A stretch of DNA of 64,000 nucleotides, from positions 496,001 through 560,000 of the forward strand of contig JAWWNJ010000003.1 of the NCBI GenBank assembly GCA_037176885.1. Direction: 5' to 3'. Below the pieces are notes generated by a model. That model was not told the DNA's origin, searched no databases, and saw nothing but the letters and a program-made list of their open reading frames with translations. Of this stretch, positions 47,403 through 57,879 are shown piece by piece; within the stretch, counting starts at the first letter, position 1; every line of letters begins with the position of its first letter. Made by a program: the position numbers and the translations under genes. Origin of the DNA: Favolaschia claudopus (lineage: Eukaryota; Basidiomycota; Agaricomycetes; Agaricales; Mycenaceae).

Positions 47403-47771
47403 CAGTTGCGGCAAAATCAATTTACTTACTAAATAAGGAAATTCTCGTCAGTTCGCTCCTTTTGCTCGTTTTTTTCGAGCGGTAAGTTGATAAGAATACT
47501 AAGAACTGCTGGCCTGTATTCCTGATGTAGAAAAACTGGTGTCTCTGTATTGGTTTCGCCGGGATAACCCACAACTTTGTCGCATAAAGTGCAGCCAAAA
47601 GCAGTGAGAAACATGACGAATCCGGTTGTTTTTTGTGCGTAGACCGGCTCAACTCCAGGAGTACAGGCCCTTTGTGCCATTTCAACGTGCTTGTGGTGGT
47701 TTTGCCGTGCGGTAGAGCGGATTTGATGGAAATTTCCTTATATGGTAAGTAAATTGATTTTGCCGCAACTG
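47403..47771. mobile_element. Mariner-type MITE, CAGTTGCGGC family, copy 2
   Basis: A 369-bp element, TIR CAGTTGCGGCAAAATCAATT about 45 bp, is flanked by TA (47401-47402, 47772-47773). It is inserted in a repeat rich in AAGGCCTTA/TAAGGTC words. Confidence 0.9.
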
Positions 47772-47970
47772 TAACACATAATGGACCTTACAGGACATAA
47801 TGAGACTTGTATGGCCTTACAAGGCATGTTCGGCGAGGTTAAGCAAAATTATTACCACTTCATCTTCTTTGTAGGGCGTCTGCTGAATTGACTTTGTAAC
47901 GACTTGGTGAGTATTTATTACTACGAGAATGTAAACTACAACTTGTATGGTGATACTGACTTTTAACAAT

Positions 47971-48422
47971 AGAGAGTTTGCGGTGAGCCGCGAGAAGCCA
48001 CCTGGTGGCTCCAACGGCATGCGGATTGGAGCGGCTACGTCATGTGGCGGCTCGTTCAGCGGCTCGTCGCGCGCGGTCCTTAGCACGATTTCGAGGTTGG
48101 GTGCCTTGTATATTTGACTATACCTTCAGCCAATAAGAGTTCGTTGTCCAAAGGTGCATAATTGTTTTGAATTGAAGCAATTTCCAGCGTCAACCGAAGT
48201 CTTCGGCTCAAATGTGCGATGGCGTCAGATTTTCGGGTCGGATTTTCTTCGTGTGTGTATGGCTCAAGATATAGACGACTAAGTACTAAGAATAGACTTG
48301 CAAAACCAAATTTTGAACCAGTTTTACCAGCCACCAAACGAGCCGCCAGACAGCATAGCCGCTCCAATCCGCATGCCATTAGAGCCGCCAGGTGGCTTCT
48401 GGCGGCTCACCGCAAACTCTCT
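47971..48422. mobile_element. 452-bp TIR element, AAT target duplication
   Basis: It begins AGAGAGTTTGCGGTGAGCC and ends with the same inverted. AAT flanks both sides (47968-47970, 48423-48425). Inner palindromes CCACCTGGTGG and CCGCATGCC recur in both arms, as in 32455-32763. Confidence 0.87.
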
Positions 48423-48628
48423 AATTAATTAATGGTTGCCACCTCGTCAACCTTCGCAGTGCGAGTAAAAGGTAGGTCATACATCATACTGCTATACTAA
48501 GAGAGCTTTTTCAGATATAGAAATTTCATTCAATATATCGCGCAGGTCTCGGATACCTGTACAATTTGAACACAACAACTCAAGGTATTACTTGCACATT
48601 GACTGGTGATTAATTGATTAATATTTCA

Positions 48629-48894
48629 GCGTCATGATACTATTCCTCCCTGCTTACTCGCCCCATCTCAACCACATTGAGGAGTCTTTTTCTACATGTG
48701 CGTACTTATGATTCAATCATCTGCTGTGATCCATGGCTTACACACCCTCTAGGGAAAGCTTATCTGCGCCGTCATGGCCACGCAATCCGCGAAGCTGAAG
48801 ACCCGTTCGAGGCGTTGCTCGAGTCGACTGCATGTATCACTCCCGAGATGGCACATGGGTGGTTCAAACATGCGGGCTACATTTGGGATAGCTA
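48629..48894 (+). pseudogene. DDE_3 (IS630/Tc1-like) transposase, last two exons
   Basis: Exon 48629-48697 follows TTTCAG and reads FLPAYSPHLNHIEESFST, the Pro-Tyr-Ser-Pro...Asn-x-Ile-Glu-Glu block holding the third catalytic acid of DDE_3 transposases. A 55-nt intron (48698-48752) joins in phase to WKAYLRRHGHAIREA and CITPEMAHGWFKHAGY, stop TAG at 48892-48894. The exons with the first two Asp residues are missing; upstream is a MITE. It converges on the minus-strand gene to the right. Confidence 0.75.
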
Positions 48895-48939
48895 GGGTAC
48901 AAAACATGTAACAATGCTCGCTACAAAACACCGAATAAC

Positions 48940-49860
48940 ATTCTGACAGGCAAGCTTCACAGCCGAACAGTGCAAATCCGACTGCCTTCAAATCATCATC
49001 AAGATTGGGACCAGTGGAGTCCCTGGGACGGAAGCCAACTTCCTTCAAGCGCGTACAATCTTCGCCATCGATATGGTAGGTGTCGCAAAAGATCTCGACT
49101 GTGACGGTATGACGTTTGAGTGGTGACGAGGGCACGGAACGTGGTGGCGCAACTGGCAGTGGAGGCAGGAGTTGGGGAGGAGGCGCGGAATTGAGATGAG
49201 GAAAGAGGTTGCCAAGCGAACCGGGGTTGCTTGTGAGCAAGGCCGTGAGAAGGACATCGGAAAGCGAGGGATCATTGCAGGGGGAGGAACGGCAGCTACA
49301 GGCGGAGGAATGGGCGGGGCAATAGCGGCAGGAGGGGGGATAGCTGGAACGTTGTTTGCGCCGACTTTTTTCATACCGAAAACTTGAGAGTGAGGAGGAG
49401 TCTTCTCGTCGGTCTTCTTCTGCGCCTGTGGTATTGGGTCTCAGCACACATGGAGAGGTAATAACACCTGATGGCACGCACCATCGCGGAAGCCGCGAGT
49501 TGTGTAGATCGAAGTAGAAGCCACGGTCCGTATGATGCCATATGCGCTTGTTGGGGTCGATAGCCGGGAAGTTGCCGATGGGATAAGTCTCCTCGAGTTT
49601 GGTACGCTCAGTTTTCTTTATTAAAAGAAGTCTGGGCTTCCGTTAGCGCAGACAAGATCATGGGCTCAAATTGGTTCTCACCTGTTGCTGCTGGACGAGA
49701 AGGCGGAGCCTGTTGGTTTGAGCTCGTCGTAGTTGAAACGTGCCGGTTTCTCTTCTTCTTCTTCACCGGTGACGTAGCGTCGAGTTCTTCCCTGGTGGAA
49801 GGGATTTGTGGGTCGGAAGTCTGGTGGTACTGTGTAGAGGTGGGAGAGAAATATAAAAGA
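48940..49860 (-). CDS. Unnamed conserved-looking gene, convergent with the DDE_3 fragment
   Basis: A first exon (about 49850-49685) reads SPVKKKKRNRHVSTTTSSNQ. A roughly 65-nt intron starting GTGAGAACC with a CTAAC-like branch site leads into the main exon (about 49625 down to 48940). That exon reads KTERTKLEETYPIGNFP, IWHHTDRGFYFDLHNS, a Pro/Ser-rich linker, then VEIFCDTYHIDGEDCTRL and KEVGFRPRD. The C-terminal helical block resembles one I have seen in unnamed Agaricomycete proteins; no function can be given. The 242-codon frame extends past 48940 to 48749, antisense to the transposase exon, so the true stop or a final intron is uncertain. Confidence 0.45.
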
Positions 49861-50084
49861 ATGTCCCCGGGATCACGTTTGGGCGTAGAACAAGAAAGTC
49901 GGGAGAAAATGAGAAAGTCGCGTGAAGGCTTGAGGTCCGCGTTGGGGTCGGAATCACGGGAATACGGGAGTGATCATCTCCTCTGTTGAATTCACTTTAC
50001 TGGCGACGTGCCCTCGGTGGGGCACTCCGGTCACTGGTCGCGTCGATGCTCGTGGTGCGGGCTCAAGAAGGGTATTATTTGGCT

Positions 50085-50850
50085 ATCTGCGAATTTCACC
50101 TGGTTGATTCACCTCGTTTTCAGGGGAAATTCATCTGAGAACCAAGCGAGTTCCACTGGGAATTTGTGAATTTCACCCAGTTCAATTCACGTAGTTGGAC
50201 TAAGTGAATGGAACGTTTCATGGGGTTCATTCACTTAGGTTTGGGATGAATTCTATGTGAAGTTCTAATGAAAAAGGTTTCACTTGGTTCCTATTCACGA
50301 CTGTTCTCTTGTGTGTTCTACACACCATTTCAAGGCATTGATACACCAATCTCACATTCTATCTACCTCAATAGTCCACTTCTACTCCAAGTCACAAAGT
50401 TGTTTAATTACGGTCATATTGACTGTCTTTGCCTTATGTAGGAATAACGAGTACTGATGACCAGAACCATGTACCTTACTCGGGCCACCTTTGACTCCAT
50501 GAATTTGACAGGGTTACAGGGCGGACCTTGGAATGTCGTTTCTGGGCTATTTTGAGGGTATGTTACCTCACTTGATTTTTGAGTGAATTTCACGGAGTTC
50601 GGATACCAGCCTAGTAGCTCAGATTCACACAGTTCATTCATGATATGTTAAGGTAAAATTCACCTACCTGACAGACCCAATACAAAGTACGTGAATCAGG
50701 TAAGCGAATGTTCAGCTCAGTGAATTTTAATTCCCTTGCAAATACAGTGAATCATGAAATTCATGCAATGGCTTAGTCTCTCCAAGACAGACGCTATATC
50801 GATTTGCTCGTACCTCACAAGATATAGCAATGGCTAAGGGAAATTCACGG
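50085..50850. mobile_element. ATTCAC/GTGAAT word-array element
   Basis: GAATTTCAC, ATTCACTTAG, GTGAATTTCACC and relatives crowd 50085-50310 and 50560-50850. The right end, inverted, may be CACTGAGGACG near 50863. No matching left TIR was found. A 53-bp hairpin is inserted at 50774. Non-coding. Confidence 0.5.
50774..50826. mobile_element. Solo 53-bp terminal hairpin of MULE-like family B, with TSD
   Basis: TAGTCTCTCCAAGACAGACG through ACAAGATATA is flanked by a perfect 9-bp direct repeat GCAATGGCT (50765-50773, 50827-50835). Its sequence equals 1111-1163 and matches the outermost part of family B (16463-16960, 40667-41172). There is room for only one terminal unit. Confidence 0.8.
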
Positions 50851-50885
50851 GGTTTTACGTCCTCAGTGTTCTTCACCAAAATCTC

Positions 50886-51733
50886 GTGAAGCAGATATTT
50901 CAGGCACGTAACTTCCTTCCATCGCTCCTCAACAATAGAGTAGTGTTCTTATTCAATGTACCCTTTGCGTTCGGCTCTCATAAGATTTTGTTCATTTCCG
51001 ATGCCGGGAAAACAACATTGATTGAATGCACTACAGACGAGTCATATGGTGCGACGAGAGCTTTGATGAACCGGGACCGTATGTTCGTCAAACGAGTTGA
51101 GGCAATTTGGAAACTTGGATTCGACATGGTTGGTTTGTCAATTTTTTATCTCAATGTTCTCCACCATCTCTCCCCAAACTAAGTAATGCTGTTCACAGTC
51201 ACGACTAATGAGCGGCTTTTAATACTCAGCGCTGCGAGAGTCGACTCACGAAGGCGGACACCCGCTTGATCTGGATGCAGTTACGACCGTGGGCAGGGAG
51301 GTCATCGCGAAATCTCTGCCGTCCTTTTTCTCTGCAGGGCGGCCTGGTTCGTTGAACGGTTTTGATTTTCTGAGACGGGTCTCTGTGATGGGGAGGATGA
51401 GCAAGAGGCGTGCCGCGTTTTATGCTACGAGTACGTGTGGGACCACGAAAATCCCGGGTCGTGGTGTAAGATGGGTGGGGAGCAACAGAGCTTAACGTCA
51501 ACATCTGGTGTTGAGGGTCCCAATGATTGGGAGTGTAAGGATAATGGTGTGCGCCGCCAAAACTTTCGGGATGCTGTAGATGGGACTGCTGGGAAAGAGA
51601 GAAGCAGGATTGAGTTGAGAGTTAAGCTTGGTGGGGAGCAGGCGGGTGTGGCCCAGCCAATCCAGGCACGCCGAGGGCACTGAGTTCTGGCAGACAGTTT
51701 TGACGCAAGGAGTGGGGTGCAAACACCTGGTTC
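50886..51733. other. Stretch without a supportable gene
   Basis: Frames at 50886-51182 and 51289-51495 are open but show no motif I recognise. Confidence 0.35.
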
Positions 51734-52848
51734 TGTCGGAAAAATCCTGGACAGCTTGTGTCGGCTCGTAAGTCAACATAAGCCGCCATGAGGTCATAAT
51801 TCATAAGGGGATTATAGCGCATAGGTGTAGACCTTTCAAGCTCTCTCCAGCCGCTATAATCCATACCCGGGATTATATGGGATTTAGGTGCTTACATTGG
51901 GTTACCGCGCATTAGCGCACATTCAGGAAACATAGAACTCAATTATGGTGACAAAAAACATCTATTCATGGCTACGACAACGGTTCGGGTGCTACCCGCC
52001 ACGCACGGATCGCCTACAAAATAACCTCGACTTCGAATCCCATGCTGGAACGGTAGCACCGCGTAAATGTATCACACAAGTTAGACCCAATATAGCACAG
52101 TGCTGAAAAGCAGTGATTAGAAGTGGAAGAACAGAGAAGAGAGTGTTAAACGCACAGATGATACATAAATGGCGACAAGAACTAATTCAAGAGAATTCAG
52201 ACACAATTAGATGTCGAGCGGCAGAACGCACCAGGTAACCCACGGAAATTAGGCCCTCGCACATCTCAGTTTGACAAAGCTAGCTGGTGGTAGCGAGCAA
52301 CTTCATACAGTATATGCGCCGACTGTAAGTTAACAAGGTGAAAGGGTTATTTAGAATAACGGAGACCGAGAGGCAACCGAGAGCAGTGATTTGAAGGCAG
52401 ATGTGGGTCGCTGTGGCACAGCAGGTGGTAGAATCGGTGAGGGCGAGCTGAATACAAGACTTGTGCGGTGGTCGTAGTGGTGGTTGGGGAGAAAGAGGCG
52501 TGGGACGCTTGCCGCAGCACTTCTTCGTACATTGTGAAGGCCGCTGTGGAGTCCGTGTGAAGGTGCCGTAAGCGATCCCGGCAACGTCGGCACAGTCTTG
52601 AAGAAACTGAAGTCGATACCGTACCACCAGCTCTTTGAGGTCCATGGACCGGAAAACAAATTTTTTGGGAGAGGTGGTGAAGAGTGGCGAAGCTACCGCA
52701 ACACTTGACACTGCTTCGGCGGTGAGCCGATTGCAACGGCTTATCACGGATCATAATCCCCCGGTGGGCGGCTTGTAATCCCCTGAAAGCCGTGATGAGG
52801 CCATAATCCGGGTCAATCCGTTATGAGCAAACTAGGGTTTTTCCGACA
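51734..52848. mobile_element. TGTCGG-ended element with TAATCC/GGATTA arrays
   Basis: It begins TGTCGGAAAAATCC and ends GGGTTTTTCCGACA (1115 bp). CATAATTC, GGATTATA, CATAATCCC and TAATCCCC words cluster at 51780-51880 and 52745-52830. Overlapping minus-strand frames at 52280-52754 have no recognisable domain. No certain TSD (TC on both sides). Confidence 0.65.
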
Positions 52849-52909
52849 TCGCAGTGTAGGGGTGATATAGAAGCACTGCAAAACAAACCGCCGTCTACAT
52901 GTGAGCTGA

Positions 52910-53300
52910 TAGACCGGTGACCGTCTGTCTATGGAGCAAGCTGTCGATAGACAGACCGGTCGATCTGAGTTTGAAATCCCATGTCACACCAACTTACCAA
53001 AAAAGGTTATTTCGTACAGTGGATACGTGGCATCACGTGGTGCGACTGTGTCGTTGAATGTGTTCAGAACTCCTGCCCACGGCACAATCTCAGCTTGGTT
53101 CAAGCTCAGGTGTGCACAATAACACTCAGAAATGCTCATTGTGTTGTTGAATTAAGAAATTTCATCGAAAATGTGCTGCTGCGAGGAACTAGTGGAATAA
53201 CCTTTTTTGGTAACTCGGTGTGACGTGGCAATTCAAACTCAGATCGACCAGCCTGTGTATCGACAAGCTTGCTTCCATACACAGGCTGGATTCGAGCCTA
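52910..53300. mobile_element. MULE-like MITE (family A), inverted copy
   Basis: A 391-bp element begins TAGACCGGTGACC and ends GGATTCGAGCCTA, with perfect 9-bp TSD GTGAGCTGA (52901-52909, 53301-53309). Almost identical to 56028-56418 in reverse, indicating recent activity. Confidence 0.93.
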
Positions 53301-53442
53301 GTGAGCTGAGGAATTCCTGGGTTGTTCACTCACCCTGGGACAACTCCATTGACGGTTCTTGGCTGGGTGGCCCGGCGGCCTTGCGCAAGCGTTGTCGATG
53401 ACAATTAATTATTTCCTATCCTATTCCTATCCTATAATCCTA

Positions 53443-53471
53443 CTAGCAGTGAGCCCGTGCTTCGCCACGGG
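53443..53471 (-). mobile_element. Helitron 3' terminus (minus orientation)
   Basis: On the minus strand a hairpin CCCGTGGCGAAGCACGGG is followed by CTCACTG and CTAG, then T. It is the same terminal sequence as 34589-34617. The element would extend rightward from here; no 5' end or Rep/helicase was found. Confidence 0.65.
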
Positions 53472-53547
53472 TTAAATCTCAATATAGGGTACGCGAAGAG
53501 TGTTTAAGGACAAAATTTGAATTTGAAATACAAAGTGCAAATATATT

Positions 53548-53793
53548 CTACTGGCGCTGACGGCGACGACTATTACCAGTGGAACTACCTTCGCCTTTAT
53601 CGTCGTCTCTGTTGTTTGGCTGCTCGGTAGGTTGATCATTGCTGGTGACTAACGTAATTTTTCGCTTTTTGGGAGCGGGTTGTTCCGTGACCTCGTCAAA
53701 GCCAGTGAACATCAGCGCGGAGGAGGCACCGGAGTTGGATTCTGAGGGCGACAGAGTTGGCGATGAATGGGGGGAGAGAAATGTAGAAAGCAC
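53548..53793 (-). CDS. Short unidentified frame next to the Helitron terminus
   Basis: An 81-codon minus frame rich in Ser, Pro, Lys and Arg (APKKRKITL, SSTGNSRRRQRQ at the end). It could be the tail of a longer protein. No family recognised. Confidence 0.25.
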   Translation of the reverse strand: MLSTFLSPHSSPTLSPSESNSGASSALMFTGFDEVTEQPAPKKRKITLVTSNDQPTEQPNNRDDDKGEGSSTGNSRRRQRQ

Positions 53794-54116
53794 ATACTCA
53801 ATTTAAGATAGAGAGATGAGATGGAATCAATTTATTAAGTAACGTTTCATGCCCTTTAGGGCATATGTCGCTACTGTGCGCCTCTGTGTAGCTAATGGTA
53901 GGTACTGTGGTAGGTACGAGTAGTCATGATGAGTAGATCAAGAAAGTAGGTGTGGACACGGGCACGAGTAAATGCGAGGCCATGAGAAAATGATCATGGT
54001 GGGACAAACTTGAGAGTATGGTATGGTTCATGGGGCGAAAAGCTCTAGGAGCGGAAGTCCAGGTACGGTTGATTGTACATGAGAGAGAAGGGACATGAGG
54101 GGAGGGGGAATAAGTG

Positions 54117-55420
54117 TTAAACGGACTCGCCTCGGTGCTCACTTTGCATACCAGCAAAGAAAGATCCAGAGGCAGAAAGTTCATCCTCGATGCGACGGAA
54201 GAGTATCTGACGGACAGGGCACTCGGCCGCCGTAGCTGAGTGTTTACCACCACAGCCACGCAGAGCGCATTTCGGGACGATATGGGGGCACTGTTTGCCA
54301 GATTTGCAGGGTTTGGCATTGGGGCAACGGCATTCTGAAGTGGGATAAGGACCAGCGCAGGTGCCACAGACAGCCTTGCTGTGGCATTGGGAGGCAATAT
54401 GACCGAATCGGAAACATTTGAAGCACTGGCTGGGACGGGGCCGGTACTTCTCGACACGGTGGAGGAATCCTTCAAGCGCCAGGCGCTCTCTAATGCAATC
54501 ATTTGCCACGTCCGCATCGTCAAAATACAGGACAAGCGATGAGTGGCGTTTGGTTGCTCGGAGCTGCTCGGGAGAGCGGCGGCCAATCCAATGGACTGAC
54601 CGAAGGTTGGTGACGATGCCCGGGATCCGAGACTCATTGTCGTCGACGAGGTCTCGTACCCAAGAGGCATCTCCATCTGCCTCTATACGGGTTGACGTTG
54701 ACACTCGGTGGACAATGACGGCGAAGACTGGGGTTCGGATTTTGAGAAGGCTGGAGAACGAGGGCAGCCATGAGCTCTCCTGGTCTCGAAGGGTCACCAC
54801 CTCCTCCGGTGAGTTGAGAGTGGGGCGGATGTCACCGTTACGATGCAAGGCGACTGCACGAGCCAATGGGGTCTGGGAAAAATATGTTTCCCCATCCCCA
54901 GCAAGGGCTTCGTACGTGATCCCCAAGCGTGTTGTCAGCGAGTTGAATTGGTCGCGTACAGCTGCGGGGGATGCAGACTGAAAAGCTGGGGATCGGCGGT
55001 CAGGACGAGATCACATGATGTGTTACGTGTGACGTGGTGGGCCGCCGAAGCGACGGAGGGGGCTGTCGTGGCTGGAGCAGAGGTTTTGAGTGTGGAGGCA
55101 TAGGTGCGTTGAGGTGCATGGGCAGCTACAGAGGCTAATTCTTTGACAGTGTTGTTGAGAGCATCAAATTTGGATACGAGGGAGTCAAGACGGCTTGTGG
55201 TTTCTGATGAGGATGGTGTCTTTTGTTGTACGAGCTGCGCTACGAGCTTTCGTAGGTTGTTAATGGCGTCAACGGTGACTGAACATGTTTTGGCGGTGGC
55301 CTTGGGCAAGGGGAGGGCATAGATGGCTTGGTGGAGGTCATGAATGGTGAACCTGGCCGGAGTGGCGGGGTCCTTTGTTTGCGATGGTGATGGTTGCTGA
55401 TTGAAAGCCATCCTACTCAA
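54117..55420 (-). pseudogene. LINE (Tad-like) ORF1 with zinc knuckles, one frameshift
   Basis: The minus frame from about 55405 (MAFNQQPSPSQTKDPATPA) shows a coiled-coil-like stretch (LRKLVAQLVQQ, LDSLVSKFDALNNTVKELAS). It shifts frame near 54930 into VRDQFNSL-type sequence and a 269-codon frame. That frame contains the gag-like middle (LVLYFDDADVANDC) and CCHC-type knuckles (CFKCFRFGHIASQC, CGTCAGPYPTSEC, CALRGCGGKH). This order is that of ORF1 of fungal Tad/LINE elements. ORF2 (endonuclease and reverse transcriptase) does not follow; only an 11-codon remnant and a short tail occur before 53820. Confidence 0.72.
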
Positions 55421-55676
55421 TTTAACAGGACTTGGCTCCGCCTTTGGTGCAGATGTCCCTTGGCCAACAAAGGTGACCTTCTCGATATCGATGATGTTGG
55501 AATATGAAGCCGAAGGTGATCTCGGGGATCATTAGTAAGCCCGAAATGTTGAACCTTCCAGATATTTCTTCGAGTTTCTATTTCACTCAGCTACCCACAG
55601 TGTTACTAATATTCCTGAGAGGTATAAATACCAAGTAGATACTGCTCTGTACTTTACTGGTTTGCAAGGGAATAAA

Positions 55677-56570
55677 TCACCTTACTCCTATTCCAAGCTC
55701 AAACCACCCGCTTTTTCTACAGATGATGAAATGCTTGACAGTACGATCCGGGTTGCGCTCAACACCAGTTAAGAAACCATCAACTACTACCGGCTTGTCT
55801 GGCCCAGGAAGGGGTTTTTTGTTCTGCCAGCGCGGGGTGTCAGAGAAAACACAGTGAACCGGGAATTGATTGTTGTAAGCCTTGTTGGCGGAGAGATATT
55901 GCTCAGCGGTAATGTCGAAAGATGAGTTCTGCTTGTCGACATTGGAAGCAGTGCCGCATACACTGACAAATGGGTGATATTTGGGGGTGAAATTCTCAGG
56001 CAACCCAAAGGGTATCAACTGGAAACGTAGGCTCGAATCCAGCCTGTGTATGGAAGCAAGCTTGTCGATACACAGGCTGGTCGATCTGAGTTTGAATTGC
56101 CACGTCACACCGAGTTACCAAAAAAGGTTATTCCACTAGTTCCTCGCAGCAGCACATTTTCGATGAAATTTCTTAATTCAACAACACAATGAGCATTTCT
56201 GAGTGTTATTGTGCACACCTGAGCTTGAACCAAGCTGAGATTGTGCCGTGGGCAGGAGTTCTGAACACATTCAACGACACAGTCGCACCACGTGATGCCA
56301 CGTATCCACTGTACGAAATAACCTTTTTTGGTAAGTTGGTGTGACATGGGATTTCAAACTCAGATCGACCGGTCTGTCTATCGACAGCTTGCTCCATAGA
56401 CAGACGGTCACCGGTCTACTGGAAACGATTGTTAGTTTGAGCGTATTGAAAATACAGGCCAAACGGTAAGTGAAACTCACAGATATGATGTCCCCAAAGA
56501 GGTGGTAGTCCACGGCGGCCAGTTTGTCAGAGAAAACTTCGATGTCAGGCGAGATACGGGCGGCCTGTAG
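55677..56570 (-). CDS. Unnamed Agaricomycete-type gene fragment carrying a MITE at its intron acceptor
   Basis: Minus-strand exon 56540-56481 ends LAAVDYHLFGDIIS before GTGAGTTTCAC. After the intron the next exon (56018 down) reads LIPFGLPENFTPKYHP, then FDITAEQYLSANKAYN, TPRWQNKKPLPGPDKPVVV and GFLTGVERN, and stops near 55677. The block FxxQYLS...TPRW...P...GFLTGxER...HF is one I recall from many unnamed Agaricomycete proteins, often near transposons; no function is known to me. A 391-bp MITE (56028-56418) sits at the 3' end of the intron and duplicates the acceptor. Confidence 0.55.
56028..56418. mobile_element. MULE-like MITE (family A), at a splice acceptor
   Basis: A 391-bp element has ends TAGGCTCGAATCC and GGTCACCGGTCTA and perfect 9-bp TSD CTGGAAACG (56019-56027, 56419-56427). 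On the gene's strand the TSD reads CGTTTCCAG, i.e. the acceptor itself, now present on both sides of the element. Confidence 0.93.
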
Positions 56571-57073
56571 ATTACGTAAATCAGTACAACTTTAACATTC
56601 AGCAATAAACACAGACATGAATCACCATGCTACAGCAGGAAACTGGCGCAAACTCGTCATCTTCGAGAAACTAGTCAAAAATCGGTACAGATGTGTAGCA
56701 CACGAAGGTGCAGCCTCGAAGGCTCAAAAATAGCTAAAAAATGGGCTCGTCGGCCTCGTTCCGCTCGTCGGCGTTGGTGATGGGTTAGGGTGCGTGAGCC
56801 AGAGGTTGCACCCAAGGGTGACCTCCACACCCGTGCTGCCTTCCGCAGCCTTCGTGCAGCACGAAAATGATGCGCTTCACCGCTGCAAGGCCGCGGGAAC
56901 GGGAAGCCCCAACGATATTTGAAGGGGTCGTTGCCGCAAGATCACTTGTTCTTACCGTATTGGGAAATGCCATCAGAAATTTCTCTGCGCACTCATTTCG
57001 AGCTCGTTTTGCGTCGAATGACCAAGAAAATTTGTCAGATTTATGCTACAGCTCTGTACAATACATTACGCGT
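56570..57073. other. Stretch between host-like exon and Tc1 transposase
   Basis: No gene supported. It probably includes the 3' flank of the Tc1-type element, but I could not place its TIR. Confidence 0.35.
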
Positions 57074-57770
57074 CTAATAATCAACCGACAAGAAGTCATT
57101 TTCTTTCAATTCACGAAGCCGGCGTGGAAAAGAATGATATACTTTGAGAGTGTACTCTTGGAAAGACACCGACTCCCAGATCTCCGACAACAACACAAAG
57201 AATTGTTCTGCATTCTGGATGTCCATAAAACGAGGGTGGCGCCTTACCCGTCGCTTAAATTCTCTCCATGCGTTCTCAATTGGAGAGAGATCAGGAGAGC
57301 GGGCCGGCCAATTAAACACGCAGATGTTGTGATCAAGAAACCATGCCTGCGCAAGCCGGCTGGTGTGTTTGGGGTCATTGTCTTGTTGGAAGGTAAGGAA
57401 GGTGTGCTGCCGATTCTCGAGATGGTCGTAGATGGGTACCATGGCATGCTCGAGAATCTTGACATACAATTCAGCGTTGAGCGTCCCGTCAATGCGAATC
57501 AGTTTAGAGACGCCCAGAGGGTGGATCGCACCCCAAACATTGACCCTCACACCCTTCCGACCATGAGCTTCCATCCCCTGAACACTCCACGGAGCAAGCG
57601 CGTCCTGGCCACGTCGACGCCGAACGTAACGGCGGCCATCCAAAACAGCGAGCTCAATCTTGGATTCGTCGGAGTTGATGAGGACCCCGCGGGCGGAAGA
57701 TATAAAGGTTTGGGGTGCTGCTTAGCAATTGCTCACCACGATCTGGGTGAAATGGGCTTTCGGTAAGCGT
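57074..57770 (-). pseudogene. Tc1/mariner transposase (DD34E), 5'-truncated
   Basis: The minus frame reads VLINSDESKIELAVLDG (first Asp), FLTFQQDNDPKHTS (second Asp) and WPARSPDLSPIENAW (Glu), with 34 residues between the second Asp and the Glu. It stops at 57074. The sequence upstream of about 57700 quickly meets a stop and joins unrelated NLR-like sequence, so the N-terminal helix-turn-helix is missing. The catalytic triad itself is intact. Confidence 0.82.
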
Positions 57771-57879
57771 TCGGCCGAGAGCACAGTCTCGTGTTGGTCT
57801 CGTGTTGGCATCGTGTTGGCATTCTCGTGCCCCACTGCTTCAGGTCCTCGTCTTGCCTCAGCTCTATGGTCTTTCTCTC

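Noticed and set aside
53924..54676. 250-codon minus-strand frame overlapping LINE ORF1
   Set aside because: Out-of-frame shadow of the zinc-knuckle ORF1 frame.
56867..57766. 299-codon plus-strand frame
   Set aside because: Antisense shadow of the Tc1 transposase, whose DD34E triad is clear on the minus strand.
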